This document shows, piece by piece, positions 46,482 through 56,470 of a DNA stretch of 64,000 nt. The notes under the pieces were generated by a model. That model was given only the letters and a program-made list of their open reading frames with translations. It ran no database searches and was not told the DNA's origin. The position numbers and the translations under genes are program-made. The stretch is from Falsiruegeria litorea R37 (GTDB lineage Bacteria > Pseudomonadota > Alphaproteobacteria > Rhodobacterales > Rhodobacteraceae): assembly GCF_900172225.1 (NCBI RefSeq), contig NZ_FWFO01000009.1, positions 1-64,000 on the forward strand, written 5' to 3'. How positions within the stretch are numbered: position 1 is the stretch's first letter; each line of letters begins with the position of its first letter.

Positions 46482-48236
46482 ATGCCTGTTTCACCTAATT
46501 TGTCCCTGCCCTACATCCAGCCATCGCAAGCCCAGAAGCATGTCACCCATAACGAGGGCATGCGGCGTCTGGATGCGCTGGTGCAACTGTCCGTCACCTC
46601 GGCTTCGATCACCACGCCGCCTGCAACACCTGACGATGGCGCGCGCTACATCCTGCCCATCGGCGCTGACGGCGCCTGGTCCGGACACAGCCGCGAGCTG
46701 GCGGTGTTCGAAGACACATCTTGGGCCTTTTACCCGGCCGAGGGTGGCTGGATCGCCTGGGATGAAGACGCCCAGGAGCTTCTGGCCTTTGATGGCACCG
46801 ATTGGGTCAAGGCGGTCAGCCCCCCTGATTTTCAGAACCTGACGCAGGTGGGGGTTGGCACCACGGCGGACGCCGGCAACCCGCTGGCGGTCTCAGGTCC
46901 GGCCACACTGCTCAGCCATGCAGGCGCGGGCCATCAGCTCAAGCTGAACAAAGCCGCCGCCGCCGACACCGCCAGCCTGCTGTTTCAGACGAATTGGTCG
47001 GGGCGGGCCGAAATGGGCACAACCGGCTCAGATGATTTTGAGATCAAGGTCAGCGGCGATGGCACCACCTTCAAACAGGCCATCGTGGCCGACAAGGATA
47101 CTGGTACAGTCAGCTTTCCATCCGGCGCCAGCGGGCTGGCCCCATCCGAATTTGGCAGCGGCGCCCTGCTGACCACCAATTACATGATCGCAAAAGGGGA
47201 TGGCCTGGTGGCCAATGGCACCTGCCTGCTGGGCAATGCCTATAATTTCCCTTCGGCCTTCAGCTATGACGCCACAACGTCGCCCAACCTGCCCGCCAGC
47301 GTCCAGTTCAAGGGCCACCATGCAGGCCCCGCAACCATGTCGGAACTGGTCGCAGTAGACCCCAATCAAGTCTATCGGCTGAATTCATACCTGCGCCAGG
47401 AAAGCGTCAGCGGCGATTGGTCCGCCTTTGCCAACGGCGAACGCCATGCCCAATACATGGGCCTGATCTGCCTGGATGCGGACCGCAACATCATTTATTC
47501 CAACAACCACATGCGCTACAAACATGGGGGCGTCGACAGTCTGACCACGCTGGCCGCACCGCTGACCCCTGGCGACACCACGGTTCAACTCACCAATGCC
47601 GCCGGATGGAATGAAAGCCAATCTCCCGCCTATTATCGCGGCCTGATCATCTTTGGCTACAAGAACAGCGGCGGCTACACCTACCCGTATTACAGCCGTG
47701 TGCTTGCCACGGATCTGTTCGATCTGGGACAGATCAACAAGTCCACCAACGTCATCACCCTTAACAAGCCGCTCCCGGCCTCGATGGGCAATCCCGATCA
47801 CGCCTCGGGCACCTGGCCGGCAGGCACACGCCTTGCCAATTGCTCGAGCGGCAGCACTTACAAATACGCCTTCTACAACGGCCTGCATGTGCCTCAGACC
47901 GACAAATGGTACCACACGACCGGATACATTGGTGGCATCGATACTTCGGGGACAAACGCAGCCCTCAACTTTGCCCCGGGCACCGTCTATGCCCAGCCCT
48001 TCTGGTTGCCCAATCAGACCAACGTCAGCGGTGGCATCAGCGGCTATCCTGACACTGGCGCGAACCACAAGGTCTGGTTTGCCGGCATCTCGGTCGCAGC
48101 CGACCCCCTGGCCACGCAACAGGCGATCACATCCGGGGTCACATCCGGGGTCAAGGAACTAAAGGTGCCCCAACCCAATCACACGGCAGGCACCATCACG
48201 CTGGTGGCCGCAACGCAATCGATCAAAGAGGCCTGA
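46482..48236 (+). CDS. DUF2793 domain protein, phage/GTA fibre-like
   Basis: The 584-residue protein opens with LSLPYIQPSQAQKHVTHNEG and contains PPATPDDGARYIL and WAFYPAEGGWIAWDEDAQEL, the DUF2793 signature (about 1-115). This domain occurs in Rhodobacterales phage and gene-transfer-agent fibre proteins. The remaining part is Gly/Ser/Asn-rich and beta-rich without recognised catalytic motifs; a stretch of jelly-roll-like sequence (about 300-400) has VYRLNSYLRQESVSG. No signal peptide or membrane segment is seen. Location next to wzc, beside polysaccharide genes, is like the beta-helix gene at 20391. A role as polysaccharide-binding fibre or as an unrelated surface protein is possible. Confidence 0.65.
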   Translation: MPVSPNLSLPYIQPSQAQKHVTHNEGMRRLDALVQLSVTSASITTPPATPDDGARYILPIGADGAWSGHSRELAVFEDTSWAFYPAEGGWIAWDEDAQELLAFDGTDWVKAVSPPDFQNLTQVGVGTTADAGNPLAVSGPATLLSHAGAGHQLKLNKAAAADTASLLFQTNWSGRAEMGTTGSDDFEIKVSGDGTTFKQAIVADKDTGTVSFPSGASGLAPSEFGSGALLTTNYMIAKGDGLVANGTCLLGNAYNFPSAFSYDATTSPNLPASVQFKGHHAGPATMSELVAVDPNQVYRLNSYLRQESVSGDWSAFANGERHAQYMGLICLDADRNIIYSNNHMRYKHGGVDSLTTLAAPLTPGDTTVQLTNAAGWNESQSPAYYRGLIIFGYKNSGGYTYPYYSRVLATDLFDLGQINKSTNVITLNKPLPASMGNPDHASGTWPAGTRLANCSSGSTYKYAFYNGLHVPQTDKWYHTTGYIGGIDTSGTNAALNFAPGTVYAQPFWLPNQTNVSGGISGYPDTGANHKVWFAGISVAADPLATQQAITSGVTSGVKELKVPQPNHTAGTITLVAATQSIKEA

Positions 48237-48267
48237 TAGGTCAAATATACCTGAATTAGAGCCACAT

Positions 48268-48300
48268 ATCCCCGCCTGTCTTTGACGTGGCGGGGATTTT
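48268..48300. terminator. Bidirectional terminator between DUF2793 gene and glmU
   Basis: ATCCCCGCC (48268-48276) pairs with GGCGGGGAT (48289-48297) across a 12-base loop, with TTTT after it on the plus strand. It separates the convergent fibre-like gene and glmU. Confidence 0.8.
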
Positions 48301-48316
48301 CTTTGAGCGGGTCGTC

Positions 48317-49666
48317 TTACTTTTTGCGGCTGGCCTTGAGCTCGAGCAGCCGCGCGCGCAGCTTGGCGGCCAGACCGGGTTTGACCTCTTGCTTGGCGCG
48401 GGTCATCGCCAGTGCCTCGTCCGGGACATCGCGGCTGATGACCGATCCAGCCCCGACCAACGCTCTGGCGCCGATCTTGACCGGGGCCACCAGGGCAGAA
48501 TTCGACCCTATAAAGGCGTTTTCGCCGATTTCCGTGTGATGTTTCAGAACCCCGTCATAGTTGCAGGTGATCGTACCCGCACCAATATTGGCCTCAGCCC
48601 CGACCGAGGCGTCCCCGATATAGGACAGGTGGTTGACCTTGGCGCCCTTGGCCAAAACCGCGTTCTTGGTCTCGACAAAGTTGCCAATCTTGACGCCCTC
48701 GGCCAGATCGCTGCCGGGACGCAAACGGGCGTAGGGACCCACGATGCTCCCCTGCCCCACATGGCAGCCCTCAAGATGGCTGAACGCGCGCAGCTCGACG
48801 CCGTCTTCGACCACCACACCCGGGCCAAAGACCACATTGGGTTCAACCAGCACATCGCGGCCCAGCTTGGTGTCATAGGCGAAATGCACGGTTTCGGGCG
48901 CCACCAGCGTGGCCCCCTCCTCCATAGCCTGACGGCGGCGGCTGGTCTGGAACACCGCTTCGGCCGCAGCCAGATCCACGCGCGAGTTGACACCAAGCGT
49001 CTCGGCCTCGTCACAGGTCACCGCGACACAGCGTTTGCCATCGGCATTGGCGATGTCGACAATATCCGTCAGGTAATATTCACCGCTGGCGTTGTCATTG
49101 CCCACCTTGGAAATCAAATCAAACAGCGTGGCGCTGTCGGCACAGACCACGCCCGAGTTGCACAGGGTGATGTCCAGCTCGGCAGGCGTTGCATCCTTGG
49201 CCTCGACGATGCGAGCCAGGCGATCCCCTTCGACGACCAGACGACCGTATTTGCCGGGCACGGCAGCCTCGAACCCCAGGACCACCACATCGGCGCCACT
49301 GGCGCGGGCGGCCTGAATATCGCCTAAGGTTTCGGCACTAACAAAGGGCGTATCGCCATAAAGCACGATGGCGTCGCCCTCGAAACCCTCAAGCGCTGCA
49401 CGCGCCTGATCCACCGCATGAGCCGTGCCCAACTGTTCGGTCTGCAACACGATCTCGGCTGTCGGATCATGGGCCAATACACGCTTGCGCACCAGATCAG
49501 CGCCGTGACCAGCCACCACCACGCAGCGTTCAGGCGACAGCGGTTTGCCTGCTTCCATTGCATGCACCACCAGTGGCGCACCGGCAATGGGATGGAGCAC
49601 TTTGGGTAGGTCCGAGCGCATGCGGGTGCCCTTGCCAGCGGCAAGGATAATCAGGGCAAGTGTCAT
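48317..49666 (-). CDS. glmU: Bifunctional GlcNAc-1-P uridylyltransferase / GlcN-1-P acetyltransferase
   Basis: The 449-residue enzyme makes UDP-GlcNAc from glucosamine-1-phosphate in two steps. Residues 5-22 (LIILAAGKGTRMRSDLPK) are the nucleotidyltransferase loop; the C-terminal half is a left-handed beta-helix with hexapeptide repeats (GSIVGPYARLRPGSDLAEG; NIGAGTITCNYDG). Length is normal. It completes, with glmS and glmM at 15406-18720, a plasmid-borne route from fructose-6-P to UDP-GlcNAc. Its product is the likely substrate of the dehydratase at 42155. It is divergent from the UDP-glucuronate epimerase gene across about 180 bases. Confidence 0.96.
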   Translation of the reverse strand: MTLALIILAAGKGTRMRSDLPKVLHPIAGAPLVVHAMEAGKPLSPERCVVVAGHGADLVRKRVLAHDPTAEIVLQTEQLGTAHAVDQARAALEGFEGDAIVLYGDTPFVSAETLGDIQAARASGADVVVLGFEAAVPGKYGRLVVEGDRLARIVEAKDATPAELDITLCNSGVVCADSATLFDLISKVGNDNASGEYYLTDIVDIANADGKRCVAVTCDEAETLGVNSRVDLAAAEAVFQTSRRRQAMEEGATLVAPETVHFAYDTKLGRDVLVEPNVVFGPGVVVEDGVELRAFSHLEGCHVGQGSIVGPYARLRPGSDLAEGVKIGNFVETKNAVLAKGAKVNHLSYIGDASVGAEANIGAGTITCNYDGVLKHHTEIGENAFIGSNSALVAPVKIGARALVGAGSVISRDVPDEALAMTRAKQEVKPGLAAKLRARLLELKASRKK

Positions 49667-49845
49667 GATAAAATGTCTTCAATAAGGGCTGTTCCGGGTC
49701 GCCAAACTCCTAGCCAATAATCCCCCCCTTGCCAAGACACAGCCCAAGCCGCCCATGCCCTTCCCGGGGTGGAATTGCCTCTGGGCTGGCGAGGAGATCT
49801 GTCTTAAGGAAAGATAGCTTTATTCTTAGTCGGACCCCTGCCCCC

Positions 49846-49875
49846 GTGACTGATCCCGTGACTGATCCCGTGACC
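49846..49875 (+). repeat. Short 12-base tandem repeat with three in-frame GTG codons
   Basis: GTGACTGATCCC occurs twice in a row (49846, 49858) and a third GTGAC at 49870 follows. All three GTG codons are in frame with the epimerase, encoding VTDPVTDPVT. It blurs the true start and is a site where slippage would add or delete four codons without frame change. Confidence 0.7.
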
Positions 49876-50892
49876 GCCTCTGCCCCTGTTGCCCTGATCA
49901 CCGGTGTGGCGGGCTTTATCGGCTCGCATGTGGCCCATGCGCTGCTTGATGCGGGCTGGCACGTTGTTGGCCTGGACAGTCTGAACCCCTACTACGACCC
50001 TGCCCTGAAACAGGCCCGGCTGAACCAGCTGACCCCACGCCCCGGGTTTTCCGCCGAGATCGGCAAGCTCGAAGATCCCGGTCGCCTGATGGATCTGTTT
50101 GCCACCCATCGACCGACGCGGGTCATCCACCTGGCCGCCCAGGCCGGCGTGCGCCATTCCATCGACGCGCCGCGCGATTACCTGCAGGCCAACCTGATCG
50201 GCACTTACGAGCTGCTCGAGGCCGCCCGCGCCCATCCGCCGGAACATATGCTTTTGGCCTCGACCAGCTCGGTCTATGGCGCCAACACCGAAATGCCCTA
50301 TCGCGAAACGGATAAGGTCGACACGCAGATGTCGTTCTATGCCGCCACCAAAAAGGCAAACGAGGCGATGGCCCATTCCTATGCCCACCTCTATGGGCTG
50401 CCCGTCACCATGTTCCGGTTCTTCACCGTCTATGGCCCCTGGGGTCGGCCCGACATGGCCTATTTCAAATTCACCCGCGCCATCCTGCAAAGCGAGGCAA
50501 TCGACGTCTACAACAACGGCGAGATGCGGCGCGACTTCACCTATATCGACGATCTGGTGCGTGCGATCGTGGCCCTGGGGGATGCGGTGCCTGGCACCAC
50601 GCCGGTTGGTGATCACGACAGCCTGAGCCCGGTGGCCCCGTTTCGCGCCGTCAACATCGGCAACAACAGCCCCGTGGCCCTGATGGATTTCATCCGCGCC
50701 ATTGAAAAGGCTCTTGGCAAGGACGCCCAGAAAAACATGCTGCCCATGCAGCCCGGTGACGTGCCTGCCACCTGGGCCGACACCACGCTGCTGCGCGACC
50801 TCACCGATGTTGAAATGATCACCGATGTGGACACCGGTGTCCGCCGGTTTGTCGAATGGTACAAAGGCTATCACCACGACGATCCAGCTTAG
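49846..50892 (+). CDS. UDP-glucuronate 4-epimerase
   Basis: From the first GTG (49846) the protein has 348 residues; the family core begins about residue 13 with ALITGVAGFIGSHVA. The catalytic Ser (TSSVYG) and YAATKKA pair are present, and RFFTVYGPWGRPDMA is typical of UDP-glucuronate 4-epimerases (LspL/WbpP branch). It interconverts UDP-glucuronate and UDP-galacturonate. UDP-glucuronate would come from the ugd gene at 52097. The start is uncertain: an AAGGAAAG at 49806 has no usual start codon at proper spacing, and three GTG codons compete. UDP-GlcNAc-type 4-epimerases are close relatives. Confidence 0.85.
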   Translation: MTDPVTDPVTASAPVALITGVAGFIGSHVAHALLDAGWHVVGLDSLNPYYDPALKQARLNQLTPRPGFSAEIGKLEDPGRLMDLFATHRPTRVIHLAAQAGVRHSIDAPRDYLQANLIGTYELLEAARAHPPEHMLLASTSSVYGANTEMPYRETDKVDTQMSFYAATKKANEAMAHSYAHLYGLPVTMFRFFTVYGPWGRPDMAYFKFTRAILQSEAIDVYNNGEMRRDFTYIDDLVRAIVALGDAVPGTTPVGDHDSLSPVAPFRAVNIGNNSPVALMDFIRAIEKALGKDAQKNMLPMQPGDVPATWADTTLLRDLTDVEMITDVDTGVRRFVEWYKGYHHDDPA

Positions 50893-50968
50893 AGGCATTT
50901 CAACATTGGAGGCCCTGCAAATCGTATGATATCAGCGCCCCCAAATTCAATATTCAGAGAGATCTTAC

Positions 50969-51952
<984 letters not shown>

Positions 51953-52096
51953 TGGCGCCCGTCAGGCACACCTTACTGCAATGATCCCCCGCCCCCACAC
52001 AAGCCATTGAAACCTTGCCCCGGATTGCCGATTGTGCGGCCAGAGCAGGACGGCCGGGCGCCGACGAGCCCGGACAACAAGAAGGATTGAGGCAAG

Positions 52097-53401
52097 ATGC
52101 GCATTGCGATGATCGGAACAGGCTATGTGGGGCTGGTCTCGGGCGTTTGTTTTTCGGACTTTGGCCATGACGTGATCTGCGTCGACAAGGCCGAGACCAA
52201 GATCGAGATGCTGCAGGCAGGCCAGGTGCCAATCTATGAGCCGGGGCTCGAGGCGTTGATGGCCAAGAACGTGGCGGCGGGGCGGTTGAGCTTCACCACC
52301 GATCTGGCGGCCGCCGTGGACGGGGCTGATGCGGTGTTCATCGCCGTTGGCACGCCCACGAGACGCGGCGACGGGCATGCGGATCTGACCTATGTGATGG
52401 CTGCGGCGCAAGAAATCGCACAGGCGATGACCGGCTATACCGTGGTGGTGACCAAATCCACCGTACCGCTCGGCACCAACCGGCAGGTCAAACAGACCAT
52501 CCTCAAGGCCAACCCAGAGGCCGAGTTCGATGTGGCGAGCAACCCCGAGTTCCTGCGCGAAGGGGCGGCCATCGACGATTTCATGCACCCCGACCGTGTC
52601 GTCGTGGGCGTGCAGAACGACCGCGCAGGTGAGGTGATGGCCGACATCTACCGTCCCTTGTATCTACGTGACTTCCCAATCCTGACAACAGATCTGGAAA
52701 GCGCCGAGATGATCAAATATGCGGCCAACGCGTTCCTTGCGACCAAGATCACCTTCATCAACGAGATCGCCGGCCTGTGCGAGCGGGTGGGCGCGGACGT
52801 CAAAGAGGTCTCACGCGGGATCGGCATGGACGGGCGCATCGGCAACAAATTTCTGCACGCAGGTCCCGGCTATGGCGGCTCGTGCTTTCCCAAGGACACC
52901 GCAGCGCTGGCGCGGATCGGGCAGGACAATGCCTTTCCGATGCAGATCACCGAGACGGTCATGCGCGTCAATGACGAGGTCAAAACCCGCATGGTCGAAA
53001 AGCTGCGCGATGCCCTGGATGGCACATTCAACGGCAAGACCGTCGCCGTTTTGGGCGTGACCTTCAAACCCAACACCGACGACATGCGCGATGCCCCCAG
53101 CCTGACCATCGTGCCGGCCCTGATCGGCGGCGGAGCCAAAGTCCGCGTGGTTGACCCGCAGGGCTTTGCCGAGGGCGAGGAATTGCTGCCCGGGGTCAAG
53201 TGGATGGACGATCCCTATCACGCGGTGCGCAACGCCGATCTGGTGGTGTTGCTGACCGAATGGAACGAGTTCCGAGCGCTGGACCTCAAGCAGATGGCCA
53301 AGAAGATGGAAACGCCCCGCATGGTCGATCTGCGCAACATCTACAACGAGAAATCCGCCAAGCGCGCCGGGTTCGAAATGTACCTTGGAGTGGGGCGGTA
53401 A
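52097..53401 (+). CDS. ugd: UDP-glucose 6-dehydrogenase
   Basis: The 434-residue enzyme oxidises UDP-glucose to UDP-glucuronate with two [22 protein letters not shown] is the NAD-binding start; NPEFLREG and the active-site Cys in [14 protein letters not shown] are intact, and [18 protein letters not shown] marks the UDP-binding C-terminal domain. A good ribosome site (GAGG) precedes the ATG. Its product feeds the epimerase at 49846 and probably uronic acid units. A GC hairpin (CCGGGC/GCCCGG near 52053) lies before it, and the stop is 7 bases before a palindrome taken as a candidate parS. Confidence 0.96.
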   Translation: MRIAMIGTGYVGLVSGVCFSDFGHDVICVDKAETKIEMLQAGQVPIYEPGLEALMAKNVAAGRLSFTTDLAAAVDGADAVFIAVGTPTRRGDGHADLTYVMAAAQEIAQAMTGYTVVVTKSTVPLGTNRQVKQTILKANPEAEFDVASNPEFLREGAAIDDFMHPDRVVVGVQNDRAGEVMADIYRPLYLRDFPILTTDLESAEMIKYAANAFLATKITFINEIAGLCERVGADVKEVSRGIGMDGRIGNKFLHAGPGYGGSCFPKDTAALARIGQDNAFPMQITETVMRVNDEVKTRMVEKLRDALDGTFNGKTVAVLGVTFKPNTDDMRDAPSLTIVPALIGGGAKVRVVDPQGFAEGEELLPGVKWMDDPYHAVRNADLVVLLTEWNEFRALDLKQMAKKMETPRMVDLRNIYNEKSAKRAGFEMYLGVGR

Positions 53402-53408
53402 TCCCTAA

Positions 53409-53430
53409 CGAAACGTTTCGCGCGCGAAAC
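53409..53430. other. Candidate parS centromere palindrome
   Basis: CGAAACGTTTCG (53409-53420) overlaps GTTTCGCGCGCGAAAC (53415-53430); both are perfect palindromes, so three GAAAC/GTTTC half-sites lie in 22 bases. The position, in the gap between ugd and parB, and the GTT...AAC ends resemble the 16-base parS palindromes of alphaproteobacterial plasmids. A near-match lies within rfbD (59924-59939). Confidence 0.5.
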
Positions 53431-53463
53431 AAATTGAGTCCAATTAGAGCCTGATAAGGGGAA

Positions 53464-53496
53464 GGGGGCTTTGCCCCCGTCGCCCATTCGGGCGAC
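53464..53496. terminator. Double hairpin between ugd and parB
   Basis: GGGGGC/GCCCCC (53464-53478, 3-base loop) is followed at once by GTCGCCC/GGGCGAC (53479-53496, 4-base loop). This tandem hairpin separates the convergent ugd and parB genes. The following bases 53503-53525 (AGGATATTTTC...GAGGAAG) resemble the tail of the element at 59191. Confidence 0.65.
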
Positions 53497-53532
53497 TCCC
53501 CCAGGATATTTTCAGCAAGAGGAAGAGAGGCG

Positions 53533-54594
53533 TCAGGCGCGGCGGATCGCGTCCTGGATCAGCTCGACCAAAGCCTCGGTGACGCCTTCACCCATCAACT
53601 CTATGCGGCTCTGATCCGGGGTAAACCGCATCTCGATGCCTGCCGTGACCTGGGTCACGATGCGTTCGCCCTTGGCCGGGTTCTGCGCGGTCGAGCGCAC
53701 ACGGGGGCGCGGCGCAGGCTCTGGGTCTGCGGCCGGGGCAGGGGGCTGCCGTTCGGCCAGGGCCTGGGCAATGATCCGCATCTCGGCGCCCGCACTGTCG
53801 CGCGGGGTCTCTTTCAGCCGCTCTTTCAGCGCATCAGTGAACCCTGGGTCGCGCACCATCTCACGCGCCATGGCGAGCCCCAGCTTTTCGCTGATCGCCG
53901 AGGGGTACCAAAGCGTCGCGTCAAAAGCGTCGACCAGCATCATGAAGGTGCCAATCTTTGATCGTTTGGACCGGGTCGCATTGGCAAAGAGCCCCTGCAA
54001 CGCGGCACGCTGTGTCGGATAGACCTCTTCCTTCATCGCGCGCACGGCGATGCGGGCGCGTTCATAGTGGCTCAGGTTCACCCGGATTTCGTTTTCTTCG
54101 ACCATCGCCACATAGGCGTCCTGCGCCGTGTCCGGCGTGATCACCATGGCGCGGACCTTGGCGAATTTCGGGTCTGAAGTCTCTTTATAGAGCCGCTTTA
54201 GCGCGGTCAGACGCCGCCAGCCCGAGATCAGGCCGTGGGTCCGCCCACCGGCTGCGTCAGGCAGGGCAACCACCTCGACCGGCATCTGCTGGCCACGCGC
54301 GCGCAGGCTTTCGACCAGCGACTCCATCTCTTCTTCGTTCTGTTCCAGGCGGTCGCGGACCAGGTGGCGCTCGTCGATTGCATCCAGATCCAGCAGTTCC
54401 AGCATCCGCCCCTCGGACCGCGCGTCCGCCAGCGCCTGGCTCACCTCGGCCAAGGCTGCGGTGGCCGAGGCCTCGCCTGCGACCTGCGCAATGGGGGCGT
54501 TCATGCCCACTGGCATAGCCTTGGTTTCAGGTGCGGCTTGCGATGTGCCCAGAAACCCGGGTTGGGCGGGGGTCAGCCGTTTGCGTTTTGCCAT
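53533..54594 (-). CDS. parB: ParB/RepB-family partition protein
   Basis: The 353-residue protein has a ParB nuclease-like N-terminal domain with RLEQNEEEMESLVESLRARG and ISGWRRLTALKRLY (about 115-160) and a helix-turn-helix region around NLSHYERARIAVRAMKEEV. The C-terminus (EGVTEALVELIQDAIRR) probably dimerises. ParB binds parS and works with ParA to segregate low-copy plasmids. It lies 33 bases after the parA gene and its start is a clear ATG at 54594. Compared with canonical chromosomal ParB, it is the plasmid branch found with RepA-type initiators of roseobacters. Confidence 0.9.
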   Translation of the reverse strand: MAKRKRLTPAQPGFLGTSQAAPETKAMPVGMNAPIAQVAGEASATAALAEVSQALADARSEGRMLELLDLDAIDERHLVRDRLEQNEEEMESLVESLRARGQQMPVEVVALPDAAGGRTHGLISGWRRLTALKRLYKETSDPKFAKVRAMVITPDTAQDAYVAMVEENEIRVNLSHYERARIAVRAMKEEVYPTQRAALQGLFANATRSKRSKIGTFMMLVDAFDATLWYPSAISEKLGLAMAREMVRDPGFTDALKERLKETPRDSAGAEMRIIAQALAERQPPAPAADPEPAPRPRVRSTAQNPAKGERIVTQVTAGIEMRFTPDQSRIELMGEGVTEALVELIQDAIRRA

Positions 54595-54627
54595 ATCTGC
54601 TCCTCCGGAAGCCCTTGTTAGGGTCTG

Positions 54628-56016
54628 TTATTCTGCTGCTTGTTGGGTTTCGAGCTCACCGCGCCGCCAGACACCCAGAAGCAGGCGTTTGAAAGCGGCA
54701 TAGGTGGCGTCGAATGTTTCGCGACCGCGCGCATAGGTCTCGCGATTGAAATCGCGGTAATCGGCCTCGTAGATGCCATTCACCTGTTCGCCGGCCTGGC
54801 CAATCAGCGCGGTGAAATCCTGCCGATGCGGGGACAGCGTTTTGCCCAAATAGACCTGCATCAGAGCCGAAAGTTCGCCCTGCTGCGCGCCGTCATAGCG
54901 GGTGATCACCGTGCGCACCGCATCCCATTCAAACCCCATCTCGGGGCGTCCCAAAGCACGCGCGGCGACGTTTTCGCCATCTTCGATGCTGGCGAATGTG
55001 GAATGCAGCATGTCAAAGAAACGGCCCGTGCTGTCAAACTCCAAAAAAGAGGCCCCCATCGGCACCAGCAGGATGTCGGCGGCAGCCAGCCCGTTGATGG
55101 TCAGATAGCCAAGGGCCGGGGGGGTATCGATGAAGACCAGATCATAGTCATCCAGCACCCCATCCGCCTCGAGCCGGTCGGTGAGCGCGTCCCAGAGCTT
55201 CCAGCCGCGCGCCTGCATGCGCCAGACCGGGATCTGGAATTCCGCCCAGTACAGGTTCAGCTGCGCGCCGATAAGGTCGATGTTGGGCCAATGGGTGGAT
55301 TGGATGACATCTGCCGAGGTCATGTCCATAGCGGCGCTCAGCGCCTCGTCCAGGGGCTGTGGCGCGTCTCCGCGATCCAGGCGGCGTTGGTTCTCGATCC
55401 GCAGATACTCGCCGTAGTGGCGCGCCAGAAGCGGGAAGGCCGTTTGCCACTCATCCTCGACCCGGCCGCCAAAGATCGACGTCATCGAGCCCTGGCTGTC
55501 GAGATCCACCACCAGCACCTTGTAGCCATCCAGAGCTGCCGACATGGCCAGATGCGCCGCTGTGGAGGTCTTGCCAACGCCGCCCTTGAAGTTCGCCACC
55601 GCCACCAGTTTGGCGGGCTGTCCGGCGGGCCGATAGGGCAGGTAGTTCTTGGCCTTGGATCCTTGCGCCCCAAAGAACGCCCGGAGCCGCAGCACCTCGT
55701 CCAGGGTGAACCACTTGGCGCCGCCCTCGGTCTCGGACTGGCCTTGGGGCAACTCGGGGTTCTGTTTCAGCACGCGGCGGAAATGGGCTTGGGCCACGGG
55801 GATCAGATAGCGGGTGATTTCCCAGGTTGAAAACAGGCGCAGGGATTTGCGCCCCTCTTCGTCCATACCTCGGCTGGCCAGGTCCGCCCGGCCCCGGGTG
55901 CAAGCCTCGGCGATCTCGGCAAAGCCGCCCGTATCTGTGGGTAAGTCCAACTCGGCCAGGGCCGCGTCGGGGTCGATGTTGAAATAGGGGGGCAGGGAGG
56001 TGCTGTCCTTGGCCAT
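54628..56016 (-). CDS. parA: ParA-type partition ATPase
   Basis: I choose the ATG at 56016 (MAKDSTSLPPYF), giving 462 residues, over a GTG at 56082. An N-terminal helix-turn-helix-like region (ALTEVLRLRAFF-like, KWFTLDEVLRLRAFFG) may autoregulate the operon, and the deviant Walker A KGGVGKTSTAAHLAMS follows near 145-160. VFIDTPPALGYLTING is the Walker B region. ParA drives plasmid segregation with ParB. The gene is divergent from the repA initiator across the origin, and the dyad at 56094 is a possible operator. Confidence 0.92.
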   Translation of the reverse strand: MAKDSTSLPPYFNIDPDAALAELDLPTDTGGFAEIAEACTRGRADLASRGMDEEGRKSLRLFSTWEITRYLIPVAQAHFRRVLKQNPELPQGQSETEGGAKWFTLDEVLRLRAFFGAQGSKAKNYLPYRPAGQPAKLVAVANFKGGVGKTSTAAHLAMSAALDGYKVLVVDLDSQGSMTSIFGGRVEDEWQTAFPLLARHYGEYLRIENQRRLDRGDAPQPLDEALSAAMDMTSADVIQSTHWPNIDLIGAQLNLYWAEFQIPVWRMQARGWKLWDALTDRLEADGVLDDYDLVFIDTPPALGYLTINGLAAADILLVPMGASFLEFDSTGRFFDMLHSTFASIEDGENVAARALGRPEMGFEWDAVRTVITRYDGAQQGELSALMQVYLGKTLSPHRQDFTALIGQAGEQVNGIYEADYRDFNRETYARGRETFDATYAAFKRLLLGVWRRGELETQQAAE

Positions 56017-56093
56017 GGGGGAACCTGTCTGAAATCCGCTCGATGTGCTGTGTTTTCCCCATGATACCGAAAAAGGCGACACATGAAAGGAAA

Positions 56094-56108
56094 ACGCGCA
56101 GGCCGCGT
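56094..56108. promoter_or_regulatory. Dyad upstream of parA
   Basis: ACGCG and CGCGT flank CAGGC at 56094-56108, about 80 bases before the parA start. It may be the operator at which ParA/ParB regulate their own promoter. The match is short and speculative. Confidence 0.35.
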
Positions 56109-56219
56109 GATTTTTCTTAGCAAAATAAGGGGATGGTGGTGCGAATATAGCGCAAGTTCTGGCGTGGTGAAATTTTTTTAGGGTGTTAAATGTGTGTTAT
56201 CTTCAGTTACAGGACACTG

Positions 56220-56229
56220 CTTTCGAAAG
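56220..56229. promoter_or_regulatory. Palindrome CTTTCGAAAG in the origin
   Basis: CTTTCGAAAG is a perfect 10-base palindrome in the AT-rich block, 48 bases before the iterons. It may be a regulatory or strand-opening element. Confidence 0.3.
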
Positions 56230-56276
56230 AAAACTATTTTAATTCAATGCTCAAACTCCAAATTCCCAGATCATGA

Positions 56277-56342
56277 TGACTCTGAAACCCCGATAATGTG
56301 ACTCTGAACCCCCGATGAAGTGACTCCGAACCCCCGTTGTCA
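56277..56342. repeat. Three tandem 22-base iterons
   Basis: Units at 56277, 56299 and 56321 repeat exactly every 22 bases; each begins TGACTCYGAAMCCCCGWT. The first two are most alike. 22-base direct repeats are standard binding sites of plasmid initiator proteins, here the RepA gene just after them. Confidence 0.85.
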
Positions 56343-56358
56343 GATGCTTGTCTGAGCT

Positions 56359-56367
56359 TGTGGATAA
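56359..56367. promoter_or_regulatory. DnaA box
   Basis: TGTGGATAA at 56359-56367 is the exact reverse complement of the consensus TTATCCACA. It lies 17 bases after the last iteron, as in many iteron plasmids that need host DnaA. Confidence 0.8.
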
Positions 56368-56470
56368 CTCTAGGGTGGCGTTACTAAAACCACGAAAGAA
56401 AACGAGCCCCAAACGAGTCGGACAACTGACCGCCAAACGGGCCGAGCAGACAAGAGCCGGGGCAGGGCCA

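Larger units (their letters stand above)
56017..56470. other. Candidate replication origin region
   Basis: The gap between divergent parA and repA holds the usual origin parts: a dyad (56094), an AT-rich block around 56110-56265 with runs of A and T, the palindrome CTTTCGAAAG (56220), three 22-base iterons and a DnaA box. The arrangement is typical of an iteron-controlled plasmid origin. No gene is visible in it. Confidence 0.7.

Noticed and set aside
49804-50898. Long minus-strand frame opposite the UDP-glucuronate epimerase
   Set aside because: The plus strand has all SDR motifs; the minus frame lacks any.
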